A DNA stretch of 61,685 nucleotides from Candidatus Butyricimonas faecavium. GTDB taxonomy: Bacteria; Bacteroidota; Bacteroidia; Bacteroidales; Marinifilaceae. The stretch is taken from NCBI GenBank assembly GCA_944321125.1, contig CALUKD010000021.1, positions 1 through 61,685 on the forward strand, given 5' to 3'. The notes beneath the pieces were generated by a model. It was not told the origin of the DNA, ran no database searches, and was given only the letters and a program-made list of their open reading frames with translations. A program made the position numbers and the translations under genes. Positions within the stretch are counted from its first letter, which is position 1, and every line of letters starts with the position of its first letter. This document shows positions 13,399-23,710 of this stretch, piece by piece.

Positions 13399-14517
13399 TT
13401 ATAATGCATTTTCGATTATAGAAACAATTTCTTGACTATTCGCTGTCACTCCTAGTATTCTATTTTGAGCATCTAAAATAAATACCTGTGGAATACCTGT
13501 TATACGATATTGTCTGGCAATCTGTCCAGAAGTCCCATCTAAATTACTAGCTTGTAACCACGTCAGATCATCTGCCTTCACTGCGTCTCTCCAAGCTTTA
13601 TCTGAGGTATCCATAGATATACTTAACATAACCAATCCTTTGTTTTTATATTGCTCATAAATTTTTTTCATATGCGGATTAGCCGCCCGACAAGGACCGC
13701 ACCAAGAAGCCCAAAAATCGATTACCTTTACTTTTCCTTTCAAACCATTCAAAGAAATCGTATCTCCATCAAGCGTAGTTACCAAAAAATTAGGAGCAAT
13801 AGATCCCGGATTTAGTTTCCGTAACACAGACAATCGCTCCTGTAAAATTTTACCTTCTACAGTATTCATCATTGTATCAGCTAAAAGATCCACTTTCTTC
13901 TTCAAGCCATCATAAGATAAAAATTTATATTTAGAAAACACAAGTCCTAACCCAACTATATTATCTCTATTAGCCGTAATAAAATTGTCTTCATGCCCCT
14001 CATAAATACCACCCATTTCTTGAAGAGAAAAACGATAATGCATCTTTGCTTCAATATTTCCTTCTTCATTTGCCTGTGCAATCAAATTCATAACTGAGTC
14101 TAATCCAGCAAAATCTTTCCGTTGTATTTCATAAAGCTGATTACGCACTTGCTGCCATTTTCCTCCACATACTTCATAATTCCGGAAATCACTAAGGTCT
14201 TTACTTAATATAGTAACCGAAAAAACAGTGTCTTCTAACATTAAAGGAATTTTTCCTTTGCTATCTCGTGCAGAAAACAAAAGGTAACAAATTTGCGGAT
14301 GTTCGATCATTCCTTCAAATCTGAATTCCCCGTCGACTGGTACAGTACGCTGGATCGTATCCCAAATCCCATACTCGCATGCACGTACCAATAATAATTC
14401 GTTTTCTCCTGTAACAGAACTTTTACCATTGATTACGAACTTTCCTTGGGAATTTGCTCTTTCACATCCTGTTAAAGACAGTAATAAAATAAAAAATACC
14501 ATTTTCATTTGTTTCAT
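13399..14517 (-). CDS. Thioredoxin-like (TlpA/ResA) lipoprotein with DUF4369 domain, active site intact
   Basis: A 372-residue predicted lipoprotein (lipobox LSLTGC, cysteine about 18). The N-terminal half is a DUF4369-type beta domain (about 28-120) followed by a helical linker. The C-terminal half is a thioredoxin fold of the AhpC/TSA-Redoxin type (about 240-372), with the redox motif WCGPC at C273 and C276 and the cis-proline loop TGIPQ near residue 340. Such proteins reduce or reshuffle disulfides in the periplasm. It is the last gene of locus 2, 27 bp after the PKD-like gene, which suggests it maintains disulfides in a locus product or the imported ligand. The related protein of locus 3 has lost the first cysteine. 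Confidence 0.9.
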   Translation of the reverse strand: MKQMKMVFFILLLSLTGCERANSQGKFVINGKSSVTGENELLLVRACEYGIWDTIQRTVPVDGEFRFEGMIEHPQICYLLFSARDSKGKIPLMLEDTVFSVTILSKDLSDFRNYEVCGGKWQQVRNQLYEIQRKDFAGLDSVMNLIAQANEEGNIEAKMHYRFSLQEMGGIYEGHEDNFITANRDNIVGLGLVFSKYKFLSYDGLKKKVDLLADTMMNTVEGKILQERLSVLRKLNPGSIAPNFLVTTLDGDTISLNGLKGKVKVIDFWASWCGPCRAANPHMKKIYEQYKNKGLVMLSISMDTSDKAWRDAVKADDLTWLQASNLDGTSGQIARQYRITGIPQVFILDAQNRILGVTANSQEIVSIIENAL

Positions 14518-14544
14518 AATTATCCTGTTAAAAAATCAAATAAG

Positions 14545-16101
14545 CTACTTTCCAGACTCCCGATAAACAATGTCCACAATCTTCCCAAATCTCATCCATT
14601 CTTCCTTTAATACCAAATCACCCATCAACTTTGGAGTTTCATATAATCGTACGACACCACACTCACTTTCTGGCGCATCCAAACGATTACTACCGACAAT
14701 TAGCATTTTTTCTCTCTCTCGTTGCCAATCTGGATAGGCTATACTACCAACCAATTTATTAAATTTCAATACTTTAACATTCTCCCCAGGGAAACTTAAT
14801 ACTTGCTTGGCAGGAGTCGATGGATCTTCCAAATCATACTGATATACTACATTTTGATCCGTCAAATAAAACAAATAACGATTCTCAGGAGCAAAAGCAT
14901 ACTTCAAGATTTTATCGTTCTCATTCCGTTTCAATTCCATATAATAACGCGGCAGATTTTTACCACCATTAACATGTTCTATTCCATAAATATACTGCTT
15001 ACCAAATTCATCACTACATACGGCAAATGTAAAATTATCTTTCGTACATTCCATGTATAATAACTCTTTACCTGTATGTACGTTGAATGATACATTACCA
15101 CCAGACAATTCCAACACTTGCGGATAATTCCACGTACTTGTATTATCTAAATACTCTCGAAAACATTGATTTGTCTGATCATATAATATCACCGAAGACT
15201 GCAATCGATAACTTCCATTTGGACAACCAAACCAAGGGGCACATTTAAAAGTCTCTCCTCCCCAGCTCTCTGCAGTATAATTCATTTGAATTCCATAGAC
15301 ATCTCCATTATCATCCGGATTTCTACTATAAAGATCCCCATTGTCTAACACCATTAAATCGCAACGATTATCCCTAGCCATACCAAAACACTGATTTTGC
15401 ATCGGGATCATAGGTAACACAATACCAAATATCAAATTCATATCTCCCTCTGGCAAAACAGCGAGCGTTTCCCCATCCATATTCCAAGTTCCTTTCTCGG
15501 TACGAACCAAACGATTACTTCCTTGTAACCTATAACTAAAACATAATTTTATCGGTTTTCCAATTTTTAAGTCATTGTCTTTCCAAATATTTCGAGAAAT
15601 TTCATTTTCCGTCTCCGATACTGGAGATATCATATCTAGACGGGCTTCCCCTCCTTCATCACATAAAATCATATATCCCTCAGAGACTGCAGTCCTCAAG
15701 CGTAAATAAAAATCTAATTTTTTTTGTACACCCGTCAAGGTATCCTTCACCCAAAAAAAACCACAATAATCCCCACTTTTTTCTATCAAGGGGTAATTCA
15801 GATCTTTTGTCCGAGCAATTGTGAAATCAAGTAGTTTTCCTGTAGTATCCGTTGTTTCGCTAGTTCTCCCCATCAATTTCCACTCGTATATATAAGGTTC
15901 TTTCCCTTTCTCATAGAGTGAACTTGTAATTTCTGGTGTAAATTTCAATGTATCAATATACGTAAATTTTTCAATCCAAATATCCTCAGGGATACCCGTA
16001 ATTTCAATTTCATCAATTGGTCTATAATCATAGTTGCCTTTATCTTGAAAACAAGAAACACAACTTAACAACACTATTATCAATATAACAATATATTTCA
16101 T
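14545..16101 (-). CDS. PKD-like family lipoprotein (locus 2)
   Basis: A 518-residue lipoprotein (leader ending at a cysteine near residue 17, then FQDKGNYDY, the characteristic opening of the Bacteroidetes 'PKD-like family' proteins). An Ig/PKD-like domain occupies about residues 25-130. The remainder looks like a beta-propeller-type repeat region rich in Trp, Tyr and Gly. These proteins are encoded with SusCD and DUF4843 genes, and their biochemical role is not known to me; ligand capture on the cell surface is the usual inference. The gene lies 15 bp after the DUF4843 gene and 27 bp before the thioredoxin-like gene. Confidence 0.82.
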   Translation of the reverse strand: MKYIVILIIVLLSCVSCFQDKGNYDYRPIDEIEITGIPEDIWIEKFTYIDTLKFTPEITSSLYEKGKEPYIYEWKLMGRTSETTDTTGKLLDFTIARTKDLNYPLIEKSGDYCGFFWVKDTLTGVQKKLDFYLRLRTAVSEGYMILCDEGGEARLDMISPVSETENEISRNIWKDNDLKIGKPIKLCFSYRLQGSNRLVRTEKGTWNMDGETLAVLPEGDMNLIFGIVLPMIPMQNQCFGMARDNRCDLMVLDNGDLYSRNPDDNGDVYGIQMNYTAESWGGETFKCAPWFGCPNGSYRLQSSVILYDQTNQCFREYLDNTSTWNYPQVLELSGGNVSFNVHTGKELLYMECTKDNFTFAVCSDEFGKQYIYGIEHVNGGKNLPRYYMELKRNENDKILKYAFAPENRYLFYLTDQNVVYQYDLEDPSTPAKQVLSFPGENVKVLKFNKLVGSIAYPDWQREREKMLIVGSNRLDAPESECGVVRLYETPKLMGDLVLKEEWMRFGKIVDIVYRESGK

Positions 16102-16116
16102 AACTTCCCAATTTAG

Positions 16117-16887
16117 TTACATATAAGCATCTTCTCCCATCTCGATTAACTTTCCGTTTTCGTCATACGTCTCATTATAATAAAAATAATCTGCCATCTG
16201 AATGGCTATAAAACGTACTTTAGCATACGTCAATGCCCCATCACTATCCAAAGGCAATTGAAAAACTTTCCTATCAATCTCCATGATATCGCATATCAAA
16301 ACCCCTTTCACCTCCGACCACTCTCCAACATAGTTCTCTTGGGTTTCCCACCAACTCGGTTTGGGAAATTTTTCATTTTGCCGGATAACACGATGTTCAT
16401 CATACATATAAGGTGTCAACGGATTCCCCAATGAATCTTGCGGTTCCATCCAGCGCATATACCCAAAATCAAATTCCTCATTTTCCTCCAAAAACACCTC
16501 AAAATAATTAACCTTTTTAACACTATCTCTCAACAATGTTATCGGGATCTCAACATAATCCACCATCGGGGGCATCTCATATTCTAATGGGAAATCCCTG
16601 TAATTGATCCCTTCTTCAGCTCGGACAGAATCTGGGAATTCATTTACTACCCGAATAGTAAATTTTCGTGGATAATTTGTTACTTTACCGAATAAATTCA
16701 CTCGTAAATTAAAAACCGCCTCTTTTATATCTGAATCAATCACACCCCAAGAATAGGTGAGCGTATCCTCTGTCTCCATGCTAAAATAAATAGAACTTTC
16801 CCCTGAATAAACGTCAATATCCTGTTCACAACCGATCAACAAATAGGATAGACACAAACTAAGTATAATATATTTTAAATATTTCAT
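16117..16887 (-). CDS. DUF4843-family lipoprotein (locus 2)
   Basis: About 256 residues from the ATG at 16887. A TTG three codons upstream is also in frame, but the ATG leaves a 5-bp gap from the susD stop and a standard leader (lipobox LLIGC). The mature part is beta-rich, with the SIYFSMETEDTLTYSWG stretch near the N-terminus that typifies DUF4843 proteins. These are small lipoproteins encoded directly after susD in many Bacteroidetes loci, probably surface-exposed accessory binders. Biochemical function is unknown. Confidence 0.8.
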   Translation of the reverse strand: MKYLKYIILSLCLSYLLIGCEQDIDVYSGESSIYFSMETEDTLTYSWGVIDSDIKEAVFNLRVNLFGKVTNYPRKFTIRVVNEFPDSVRAEEGINYRDFPLEYEMPPMVDYVEIPITLLRDSVKKVNYFEVFLEENEEFDFGYMRWMEPQDSLGNPLTPYMYDEHRVIRQNEKFPKPSWWETQENYVGEWSEVKGVLICDIMEIDRKVFQLPLDSDGALTYAKVRFIAIQMADYFYYNETYDENGKLIEMGEDAYM

Positions 16888-16892
16888 AACTG

Positions 16893-18329
16893 TCAATTAT
16901 ATTGGGTTTCACTTTCCGGTATCGGGAACACATAATTATTAGGAAAAACAGAAATTGTTCCACCTATTTCGGAAGCAGAGTACATTTCCGATGAATTTTT
17001 TCTTTTATAATAGAAAAACAATTGTCCTTCCAACCAAAATTCTCTATAATATTCCAAATTCAATTCTCCTTCGATACTCTGATACATTGGCATATCCGGC
17101 AAATTTCTAGCATGAAGTACTGTATTCAAATACTCTCTTGCAACCACTTCATTTTCCTCACATTCAGCTGCAATATAATAAGCTTCACTAACCCGTAACA
17201 TCGGGATCATCTGATTATAAAGAGTATCTGCATTTTCTGCTTTATATTTGGTTATTTCTTTGTAAGTAGCTCCACCATAATTGAAAGTACCCATATAGGC
17301 CCGATAGCGATAATCAGTCTGACGGTTCTCATACATATTCAAAACCACACCATCCAATGGAGCCAACATAGACGTGATCTTCAGATTTTCAGCATCAAAG
17401 TTATCCGTATAAATCGTATTCCTATTAACATTTTGCAAAGCAAATACCAATTCAGATGAAAATATTCGATCAGGATCATCCAACGAATTATTAATAACCG
17501 AACCATCAACCCAAGGGAATTTTTCTTCTTGTACATCAATCACTTCCTTTGCTGCCAAAAGTGCCGCTGACTTATCTCCCATATATAAGCAAACTCGAGC
17601 TTCCAACAATTTTACAGCAAAATAATTCATCCTTAACACCCTCCAACCATAAAATGAATTTGCCCCATTGGTAGCCTGCGGAGCCTGTGTAAAAATCGGG
17701 TCATCTTTCAAATAGATAACCGCTTCTCTCAAATCATCCAACACCGTCTTCATAAAATCTTCCGCACTCAAATACTCCGCCATAACCAACTGAAAATTTT
17801 TATAATAAGGTAATGTTACCCCACTATTATTAGCTGTTGTATAAACCGGACCATACAACCTGAAAAGATCAAAATGCAAGTAAGCTCTCAACGCTAAAGC
17901 CTCACCTTTAATCAAATTATAATAAGTATCTGATAAAACATCTCTCCGTTCCTCGCAGTTTTTCAAAATCAAGTTAACATTCGAAATCAAATGATAACCA
18001 GTTTCCCAGATATTGGCAATCCTACTTTCCATATTCAAACTAGTATAATTAAAGGTCATAGCTTGATATTTGCTCTCCGCATCTTTATTGATATTGTAAC
18101 GCTGTGCCATGATCTCCACCAGCTCATAGCTAAGTGCTTGTCCATATAATGCATTATCATTCAAATTGACATACACCCCATTAAGAGCCATCTCGAATCC
18201 TCGTTCCGTTGAAAAAGTTGCTTCTTCGGAGATTCGGTCATTAGGTTTCACGTCTAACCAATTATTGCAGGAAGAGATCATAAACCCAATCAATATAAAA
18301 TAACATAATTTTTTCATCATCCTATCCAT
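16893..18329 (-). CDS. SusD/RagB-family outer-membrane lipoprotein (locus 2)
   Basis: A 478-residue SusD-like protein. The leader ends at a lipobox cysteine near residue 21 (MISSCNNWLDVKP); the WLDVKP that follows is typical of the family. The TPR-like helices include GEALALRAYLHFDLFRLYG (about 143-161), a strong SusD signature. It binds ligand above the SusC pore. Its ATG shares one base with the susC stop (TAATG), so the two are translationally linked. A second start three codons in (MMKK) is possible. Confidence 0.95.
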   Translation of the reverse strand: MDRMMKKLCYFILIGFMISSCNNWLDVKPNDRISEEATFSTERGFEMALNGVYVNLNDNALYGQALSYELVEIMAQRYNINKDAESKYQAMTFNYTSLNMESRIANIWETGYHLISNVNLILKNCEERRDVLSDTYYNLIKGEALALRAYLHFDLFRLYGPVYTTANNSGVTLPYYKNFQLVMAEYLSAEDFMKTVLDDLREAVIYLKDDPIFTQAPQATNGANSFYGWRVLRMNYFAVKLLEARVCLYMGDKSAALLAAKEVIDVQEEKFPWVDGSVINNSLDDPDRIFSSELVFALQNVNRNTIYTDNFDAENLKITSMLAPLDGVVLNMYENRQTDYRYRAYMGTFNYGGATYKEITKYKAENADTLYNQMIPMLRVSEAYYIAAECEENEVVAREYLNTVLHARNLPDMPMYQSIEGELNLEYYREFWLEGQLFFYYKRKNSSEMYSASEIGGTISVFPNNYVFPIPESETQYN

Positions 18330-21300
18330 TATAAATTAATTCCTAAAGAAAACGAAATCGTACGTGCGAAGGGATAGTCTATACCTCTCTCTTGTTTAAT
18401 CGTTGCAATTCTCCAAATATCATTCATATAAGCATTAATTGTCAATCCGGAAATACCGAAACGTTTTAATACATCGTGATTAAATTCATAACCAACTCGT
18501 ACCGACTCCAATTTTAGATAATCATTATCCATGACAAAACGGGAAGAGATTGGAGTATTTTCATCCAACTTGATACTTTTATATTTTGCATAATCTCCTG
18601 GTTTTTGCCAACGATCATATAAAGCCCGTTTATCCTGATTTTCAGCAAGCCCGGTCGATGAAATATTTTCAACCTTATCATATAAAGTCGAATTAAAAGA
18701 TTGCGCCCCAATACTATAACGGAACTGTACACTGATAGAAAGTCCTTTATAATAAAGTACATTACCAAAAATTCCTTCTATCTTCGGACGAGTATCTCCT
18801 ACTTCCACCTCATCATCATAATTGTAATCATAAGTATATTCTCCATTTTTGGTGATAAAAATCTCCCGACCAGTTGCAGGATCTATGCCTAACGAGCGAA
18901 CAGCCCATAACGCTGTTGGTGAACCACCATTATAATAACGCGATAAACTATTACCTAAATTTTCACGATTGAATGCATCCAAAGCTTCCCCAACATGATC
19001 ATAATACCCTTTACCCGTCCGGAAACTTAAACTTGTTGTCCAATTAATCCGTTCTTTAGGTTTATACAAAAAGGCATAACGTAACGAACCGTCCACTCCC
19101 CATTCAACAGACTCTCCAACATTAGCAGTCCGACTAGTTACTCCTACAGAACTCGGAACCCCGATTAAAGCCATTAGAGGATCTGTTTTTTTCTTATAAT
19201 AATCCAATGTTAAATGTAAACGATTATTCAACATACTCAAATCTAGACCAATTGTTGTGTTAATAGTTCGTTGCCAAGCCATATCGGGATCTCCAAAACT
19301 AGACACCACAAGCCCGGTTCCGAAATTATTCAATAACCAATTATTAAATTCATACACTGTAATTGAAGTAAATGAACCGAAAGACTGGTTTCCAGGATTA
19401 CCTATCGAACCTCTCAACTTAAGCATATCAAAAACAGAAGTATGATCGCTAATAAATTTCTCATTATGCAGGTTCCATGCCAATCCAATTGACCAAGTAG
19501 TTGAAAAACGTTTATTCGCTCCAAATATAGAGGTTCCATCCGAACGCAAATTTACATCCATCAAATAACGGTTTTGATAAGAATAACCTCCATTAAAATA
19601 AAAACTTACATCCCGACTTACATCTTCACTGTAAGAAGGTTTATCGCCTTCCGGATAAGTATTAATAAAACCCGGCGAAGAGAAGCCACCTTCTGGAAAT
19701 CCTTGCCCAGAAAATCCTTTCGAAGAAGAATTTGATTCGTTGAGTGATACGCCAGCGACCAGATTCAATTGATGTTTCTCCGCAATCAATTGACCATAAG
19801 TCATAGAAAACTCTCCGTCATAACTCCAAATGTCAGAACGAGAATTCGAATAAGCCCCTTTATTCAAAATATCAGTTTTATCATAACGCGTATCTTCCGG
19901 TGAAGTAAAAGATTCCGACTCATCTGCATTTTTACTAATTCCAATTCTTACCCGAAGCCTCATATAATCCGTTGGAGCGTACTCTAAACTGAAATTATCT
20001 CGAACCGCAAAAGCATTTGTTTTGTTATAACTACTCAATGAAGCATTATAAAGTGGATTCTCAACCCAAAAACTCTGATAAATTACTCCGACGGAATTCA
20101 CATATTCTCTAGCTTCCAACCATTTTTCCACTCCTCCCCCCGGCGTTCGTTTCTCATAATAAGGATTAGCTCGCGAATAAGCTGAAAATGCAACAACTGG
20201 ATTTTGTGTTTTGGTATAATCAATAGACAACTTATTTTGAAAACTCAATTTATTTTTCCTATATAGCAAATCCAAGTTCGCACTCAACACATCACGAATC
20301 GATTCTTTCATAACACCATCTACATTGGAATAACTCACGCCTAATCCATAACGCATCTGATTATCTCCTCCCTCCGCATACAAGTTATGTCGATGGTTAA
20401 AAGCTATCCGCAAAGGTTCCGACATCCAGTAAGTATCTACCCCTCGTTTTACTTGTTCGAGCAGGTCGTAATAGCGCTCATTCAATTGCTCTTGACCACC
20501 AGCAGTATTGGTTGTAAAATTACCTGCTAAACGTTCAAATTCTAATTTTTCAGCCGAATTCATCAAATTATAATCGGTAAGATCTGCAAACGAAATATCA
20601 TAGTTACCATTATATGAAAGTCGCATTCTCCCTCTAGCCGGAGCCTTCGTTTCTACCACCACCACGCCATTAGCCGCTTTTGATCCATAAATTGCAGTCG
20701 AAGCCGCATCTTTCAGAATTGTAACTGAAGCAATCCGGTCCATACTCAAATCCATAATCGTTTGTAAAGTTGTCTCGAAGCCATCCAAAATAAACAATGG
20801 TTGATTCGGATCTTGACCAAATTCCTCTTTAAAACCAACAATACTTGTTTTCCCACGAATCTCCACGTCCGGCAACCGATTAGGGTCCGATCCGAATTGG
20901 TTATTCTCTAGAATCACAAATGATGGATCAAGTGTTTTCAAACTTTGTAACAAATTCTGGTTGCCCACCATTTTCAAATCTTCAGTTTTATAAGTTTGTG
21001 ATGATCCCGTAAAACTCTCTTTTTTACGAGTATAAATACCCGTGATAACCACCTCATCCACCATCTCGACATTTTCCTTGAGTATCACATTTATCGTATC
21101 CTGGCCCGTATACTTTACTTCCATTGTTTCCATTCCAACAAAAGAAAATAATATGGCTAAATCTTTCATTTCCGGAAGTTTCAGCATATATTTTCCATCC
21201 GCATCCGTGGCCGTACCAACTGTAGACCCTTTTACAATAACCGTAGCTCCCGGTATCGGTAGTTTTTTCTCATCCGTAACCTTACCGGTAATCTTAATTT

Positions 21301-21682
21301 CTTTTTTCTGTTGGGAAACTGCAAGTTTACGGATAATAACAATCTTATCCACAATCTCGTAGCCTAACCCATTCTGACATAATACCTGATCTAAAACCTG
21401 TTTTAGTGTTGCATCTTTCAATTCTACACTCTTTACTTTAAAATCTCCCAAACTTTCCCTACGATACACAAACTCGTAATCCGTATTCGCTTTCAAATAT
21501 TCCAAAACATCTTCAAGCATCTCATCACGGAATACCACATCCATTTTTTGTTCTTGCGAATAACTCATGGCACTTACAGAAGTAAATGCAACAAGCAAAA
21601 TAAAAACTTTTAATGCCATAATTAACAGAATTTTTCGCAATCTTCTCCTAAGAAGATTACAAGTCACACTCTTTTTTTTCAT
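18329..21682 (-). CDS. SusC/RagA-family TonB-linked outer-membrane receptor (locus 2)
   Basis: A 1,117-residue complete SusC. It has a signal peptide (about 1-43), an STN domain for FecR signalling (about 48-118), a carboxypeptidase-regulatory-like domain (about 129-205), a TonB box region with VDEVVITGIYTRKKESFTG (about 211-229), a plug containing the DRIASVTILKDAASTAIYG signature, and a barrel ending in the C-terminal strand SFSLGINL. The STN domain marks it as a transducer-type receptor, which fits the FecR and sigma genes just upstream. It imports an unidentified ligand across the outer membrane using TonB-ExbBD energy. No glycoside hydrolase is present in the operon, so a non-glycan ligand such as a peptide or metal chelate is possible. 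Confidence 0.95.
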   Translation of the reverse strand: MKKKSVTCNLLRRRLRKILLIMALKVFILLVAFTSVSAMSYSQEQKMDVVFRDEMLEDVLEYLKANTDYEFVYRRESLGDFKVKSVELKDATLKQVLDQVLCQNGLGYEIVDKIVIIRKLAVSQQKKEIKITGKVTDEKKLPIPGATVIVKGSTVGTATDADGKYMLKLPEMKDLAILFSFVGMETMEVKYTGQDTINVILKENVEMVDEVVITGIYTRKKESFTGSSQTYKTEDLKMVGNQNLLQSLKTLDPSFVILENNQFGSDPNRLPDVEIRGKTSIVGFKEEFGQDPNQPLFILDGFETTLQTIMDLSMDRIASVTILKDAASTAIYGSKAANGVVVVETKAPARGRMRLSYNGNYDISFADLTDYNLMNSAEKLEFERLAGNFTTNTAGGQEQLNERYYDLLEQVKRGVDTYWMSEPLRIAFNHRHNLYAEGGDNQMRYGLGVSYSNVDGVMKESIRDVLSANLDLLYRKNKLSFQNKLSIDYTKTQNPVVAFSAYSRANPYYEKRTPGGGVEKWLEAREYVNSVGVIYQSFWVENPLYNASLSSYNKTNAFAVRDNFSLEYAPTDYMRLRVRIGISKNADESESFTSPEDTRYDKTDILNKGAYSNSRSDIWSYDGEFSMTYGQLIAEKHQLNLVAGVSLNESNSSSKGFSGQGFPEGGFSSPGFINTYPEGDKPSYSEDVSRDVSFYFNGGYSYQNRYLMDVNLRSDGTSIFGANKRFSTTWSIGLAWNLHNEKFISDHTSVFDMLKLRGSIGNPGNQSFGSFTSITVYEFNNWLLNNFGTGLVVSSFGDPDMAWQRTINTTIGLDLSMLNNRLHLTLDYYKKKTDPLMALIGVPSSVGVTSRTANVGESVEWGVDGSLRYAFLYKPKERINWTTSLSFRTGKGYYDHVGEALDAFNRENLGNSLSRYYNGGSPTALWAVRSLGIDPATGREIFITKNGEYTYDYNYDDEVEVGDTRPKIEGIFGNVLYYKGLSISVQFRYSIGAQSFNSTLYDKVENISSTGLAENQDKRALYDRWQKPGDYAKYKSIKLDENTPISSRFVMDNDYLKLESVRVGYEFNHDVLKRFGISGLTINAYMNDIWRIATIKQERGIDYPFARTISFSLGINL

Positions 21683-21765
21683 ACATTTGCAAAGTATTAC
21701 ATTAAACTTTCATCTGCGACCAACAGATGTTTGGTAAAGGGGAATCGACCAAATTCCCCTTTTAT

Positions 21766-22941
21766 TTATTGATAAACAGTAACAGATTTATTTTTTACAC
21801 TAAACTTCACTTCTCCCGTTTTTTCCAATATACTCAAAACTGACTCGAAAGAGGCATAACGAGGAATTTTTCCTTTAAACGTGGCCTCCTTTAAAGAGGA
21901 ATTCTGATAGAAAACTGTAAAATCGTACCAACGAGCCAGTTTAGACATAATCTCCTCCAGAGTATGGTTCTCCAACACGAACATTCCATTTCTCCAACTT
22001 ATCACCTCTGCCACGTTAACTTTTCGAGTGTACATCTTTTCGTCATTTACCACGGATTGCATCCCCGGATCAAGAATCATGGTCTGCCCATCGGTATCCA
22101 CCTTCACCCTCCCACTAACCAAAGTGGTATACGTATTTTTCTCTTCCGGATAGGCATCCACGTTAAACTCAGTTCCTAATACCTCCACTGTTTGTTTTTC
22201 CACAACAACCCGGAAAGGTCTCTTCTCATCTTTCGTCACTTCAAAATATCCCTCACCTTCTAACTCTACTTCTCGTTTATCACTTCCAAAAGTAACCGGA
22301 TATTTCAACTTAGAATCAGCATTCAACCAAACCCGCGTTCCATCGGACAAAATCAAGTCAAATTCAGAACCCTTAGGTACTTCAATCGTATTATAGGCTA
22401 ATCGTATTTGTTGCGACAAATCTAAATCTTCTGCCGAATAGGACAATGTTGATTCTCCGGCTTTCTTTACCAAAACTCCAGCTTCCTCAAAATTTCCTTT
22501 CAAACTATCTAACAACATCGTCGTCCCATTATCTAACCTTAACACGGGGCGCTGTGGTTCCATCAAAGCAATCGAAAACTGTTCCTTTATAGGTTTTTCT
22601 GTCTCTCTCTCCAACAAATATAAGCTACTCAACACGGCCACTACAAATACTGCCGCTGCACTTCCCCAACGTAAAATCCGTAATCTTAACTTTTTCTTAC
22701 GTTGGAACTGTACTCGCTTTTCCATGTCCAATAATGCTTTCTGATAGCCAATTTTTTGGTAACTCTTAAAACCTGCCTCCAAAAATTCTCCATCCTGCCA
22801 GCGATCACACAACAGCTTATTTTCCGAAGAAACTTTTCCCCACTCTTCCAACTCTCGAAATTCCTCTTCAGAAAGCCGTCCAATCTGCTGTCGGGCAAGC
22901 AATTCAGCAATCCGAAACCATTTTTCGTTCTCACATGCCAT
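21766..22941 (-). CDS. FecR-family anti-sigma factor (locus 2)
   Basis: A 391-residue FecR: cytoplasmic sigma-binding region (about 1-85), one membrane helix (about 91-110), FecR domain (about 190-290, with WLNADSKLKYPVTFG and GEGYFEVTKDE), and C-terminal DUF4974 (about 318-390). It should sequester the sigma factor encoded 82 bp upstream and release it when the SusC STN domain signals. The order sigma-fecR-susC-susD on one strand makes this the intact reference copy for comparing loci 1 and 3. Confidence 0.95.
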   Translation of the reverse strand: MACENEKWFRIAELLARQQIGRLSEEEFRELEEWGKVSSENKLLCDRWQDGEFLEAGFKSYQKIGYQKALLDMEKRVQFQRKKKLRLRILRWGSAAAVFVVAVLSSLYLLERETEKPIKEQFSIALMEPQRPVLRLDNGTTMLLDSLKGNFEEAGVLVKKAGESTLSYSAEDLDLSQQIRLAYNTIEVPKGSEFDLILSDGTRVWLNADSKLKYPVTFGSDKREVELEGEGYFEVTKDEKRPFRVVVEKQTVEVLGTEFNVDAYPEEKNTYTTLVSGRVKVDTDGQTMILDPGMQSVVNDEKMYTRKVNVAEVISWRNGMFVLENHTLEEIMSKLARWYDFTVFYQNSSLKEATFKGKIPRYASFESVLSILEKTGEVKFSVKNKSVTVYQ

Positions 22942-23022
22942 AATACGATTTTTTAATTTCCCCTATAACGCAATCCTCCTCAAACGGGGCAATAAAAAAT
23001 TGAAGTTTTTTCAAAATAATTT

Positions 23023-23568
23023 CTACAAGCCTGAAAATAAGAACAAAAACAAAGAAGGCTCTAGTTTTTTACGCAAGAAATCTAAGGCATTTGCCTTGTA
23101 TTTTTTTACCGAACTATCGGATAGACCTAATTTTTCCGCAATCTCCACATTTTTTAACCCTTCCATAAAGCTCATCTCAAAAACAATTTTTGCTTTCTCC
23201 GGCAACTCCTCGATAGCGCGATACAACAATGTCTGAGCCTCTTGATCAATCACCGAATTGGCAAAATAGGATGCATTCTCTAACTCCTGAACATACCGCT
23301 CCCGGGCTGAATTTTTCCGATGAATACTAATGATGTCATTTTTGATCGCCATATAAAGAAAAGCCTTGAACGTATACACCGAATCAAACTTATTTCTTCG
23401 TTCCCAAGCACTGAAAATAGCATTTTGTACGCAGTCTTCTGCTAGAAACTCGCTTTCCTCTCCCAAATATTTAGTGGCATATAAAATTAATCCCGGATAA
23501 ACATTCCGGTACAACAAATCCAGCTTTCCTTGCTGAAAATCAATCAGTATCTGCGCATTCCAATTCAC
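23023..23568 (-). CDS. ECF RNA polymerase sigma-70 factor, FecI-like (locus 2)
   Basis: A 181-residue ECF sigma factor with region 2 at about 10-85 (AEDCVQNAIFSAWERR core) and region 4 at about 120-172 (LPEKAKIVFEMSFMEG followed by the helix-turn-helix NVEIAEKLGLSDSSVKKYKANAL). It begins at a GTG: an in-frame TGA lies two codons before it, and no ATG occurs near the N-terminus, so GTG is the only sensible start. It should transcribe locus 2. A 35-bp palindrome shared with the neighbouring ATPase gene lies about 100 bp upstream and could bear on its control. Confidence 0.93.
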   Translation of the reverse strand: MNWNAQILIDFQQGKLDLLYRNVYPGLILYATKYLGEESEFLAEDCVQNAIFSAWERRNKFDSVYTFKAFLYMAIKNDIISIHRKNSARERYVQELENASYFANSVIDQEAQTLLYRAIEELPEKAKIVFEMSFMEGLKNVEIAEKLGLSDSSVKKYKANALDFLRKKLEPSLFLFLFSGL

Positions 23569-23666
23569 TTGTCAAGTTTTACCGTGTAAACTTACATAAA
23601 AATCTTTGATTTCTTGCATCACTTTTACAAAGAGAAAACAAGAATTGTAATTGGGCTATTTTCAGC

Positions 23667-23701
23667 GACTGATTATTTTATAAGTTATAAAACAATCAGT
23701 C
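23667..23701. repeat. Palindrome 1 flanking the ATPase gene
   Basis: A 35-bp inverted repeat centred on G23684 with one mismatch (arms 23667-23683 and 23685-23701). Its 33-bp core matches palindrome 2 at 30 of 33 positions, and two of the differences are compensating changes that keep the stem paired. It lies 10 bp after the ATPase stop and about 100 bp before the locus 2 sigma start. It could be a terminator, an operator for the sigma gene, or the border of a mobile cassette. Confidence 0.85.
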
Positions 23702-23710
23702 ACATCGTTT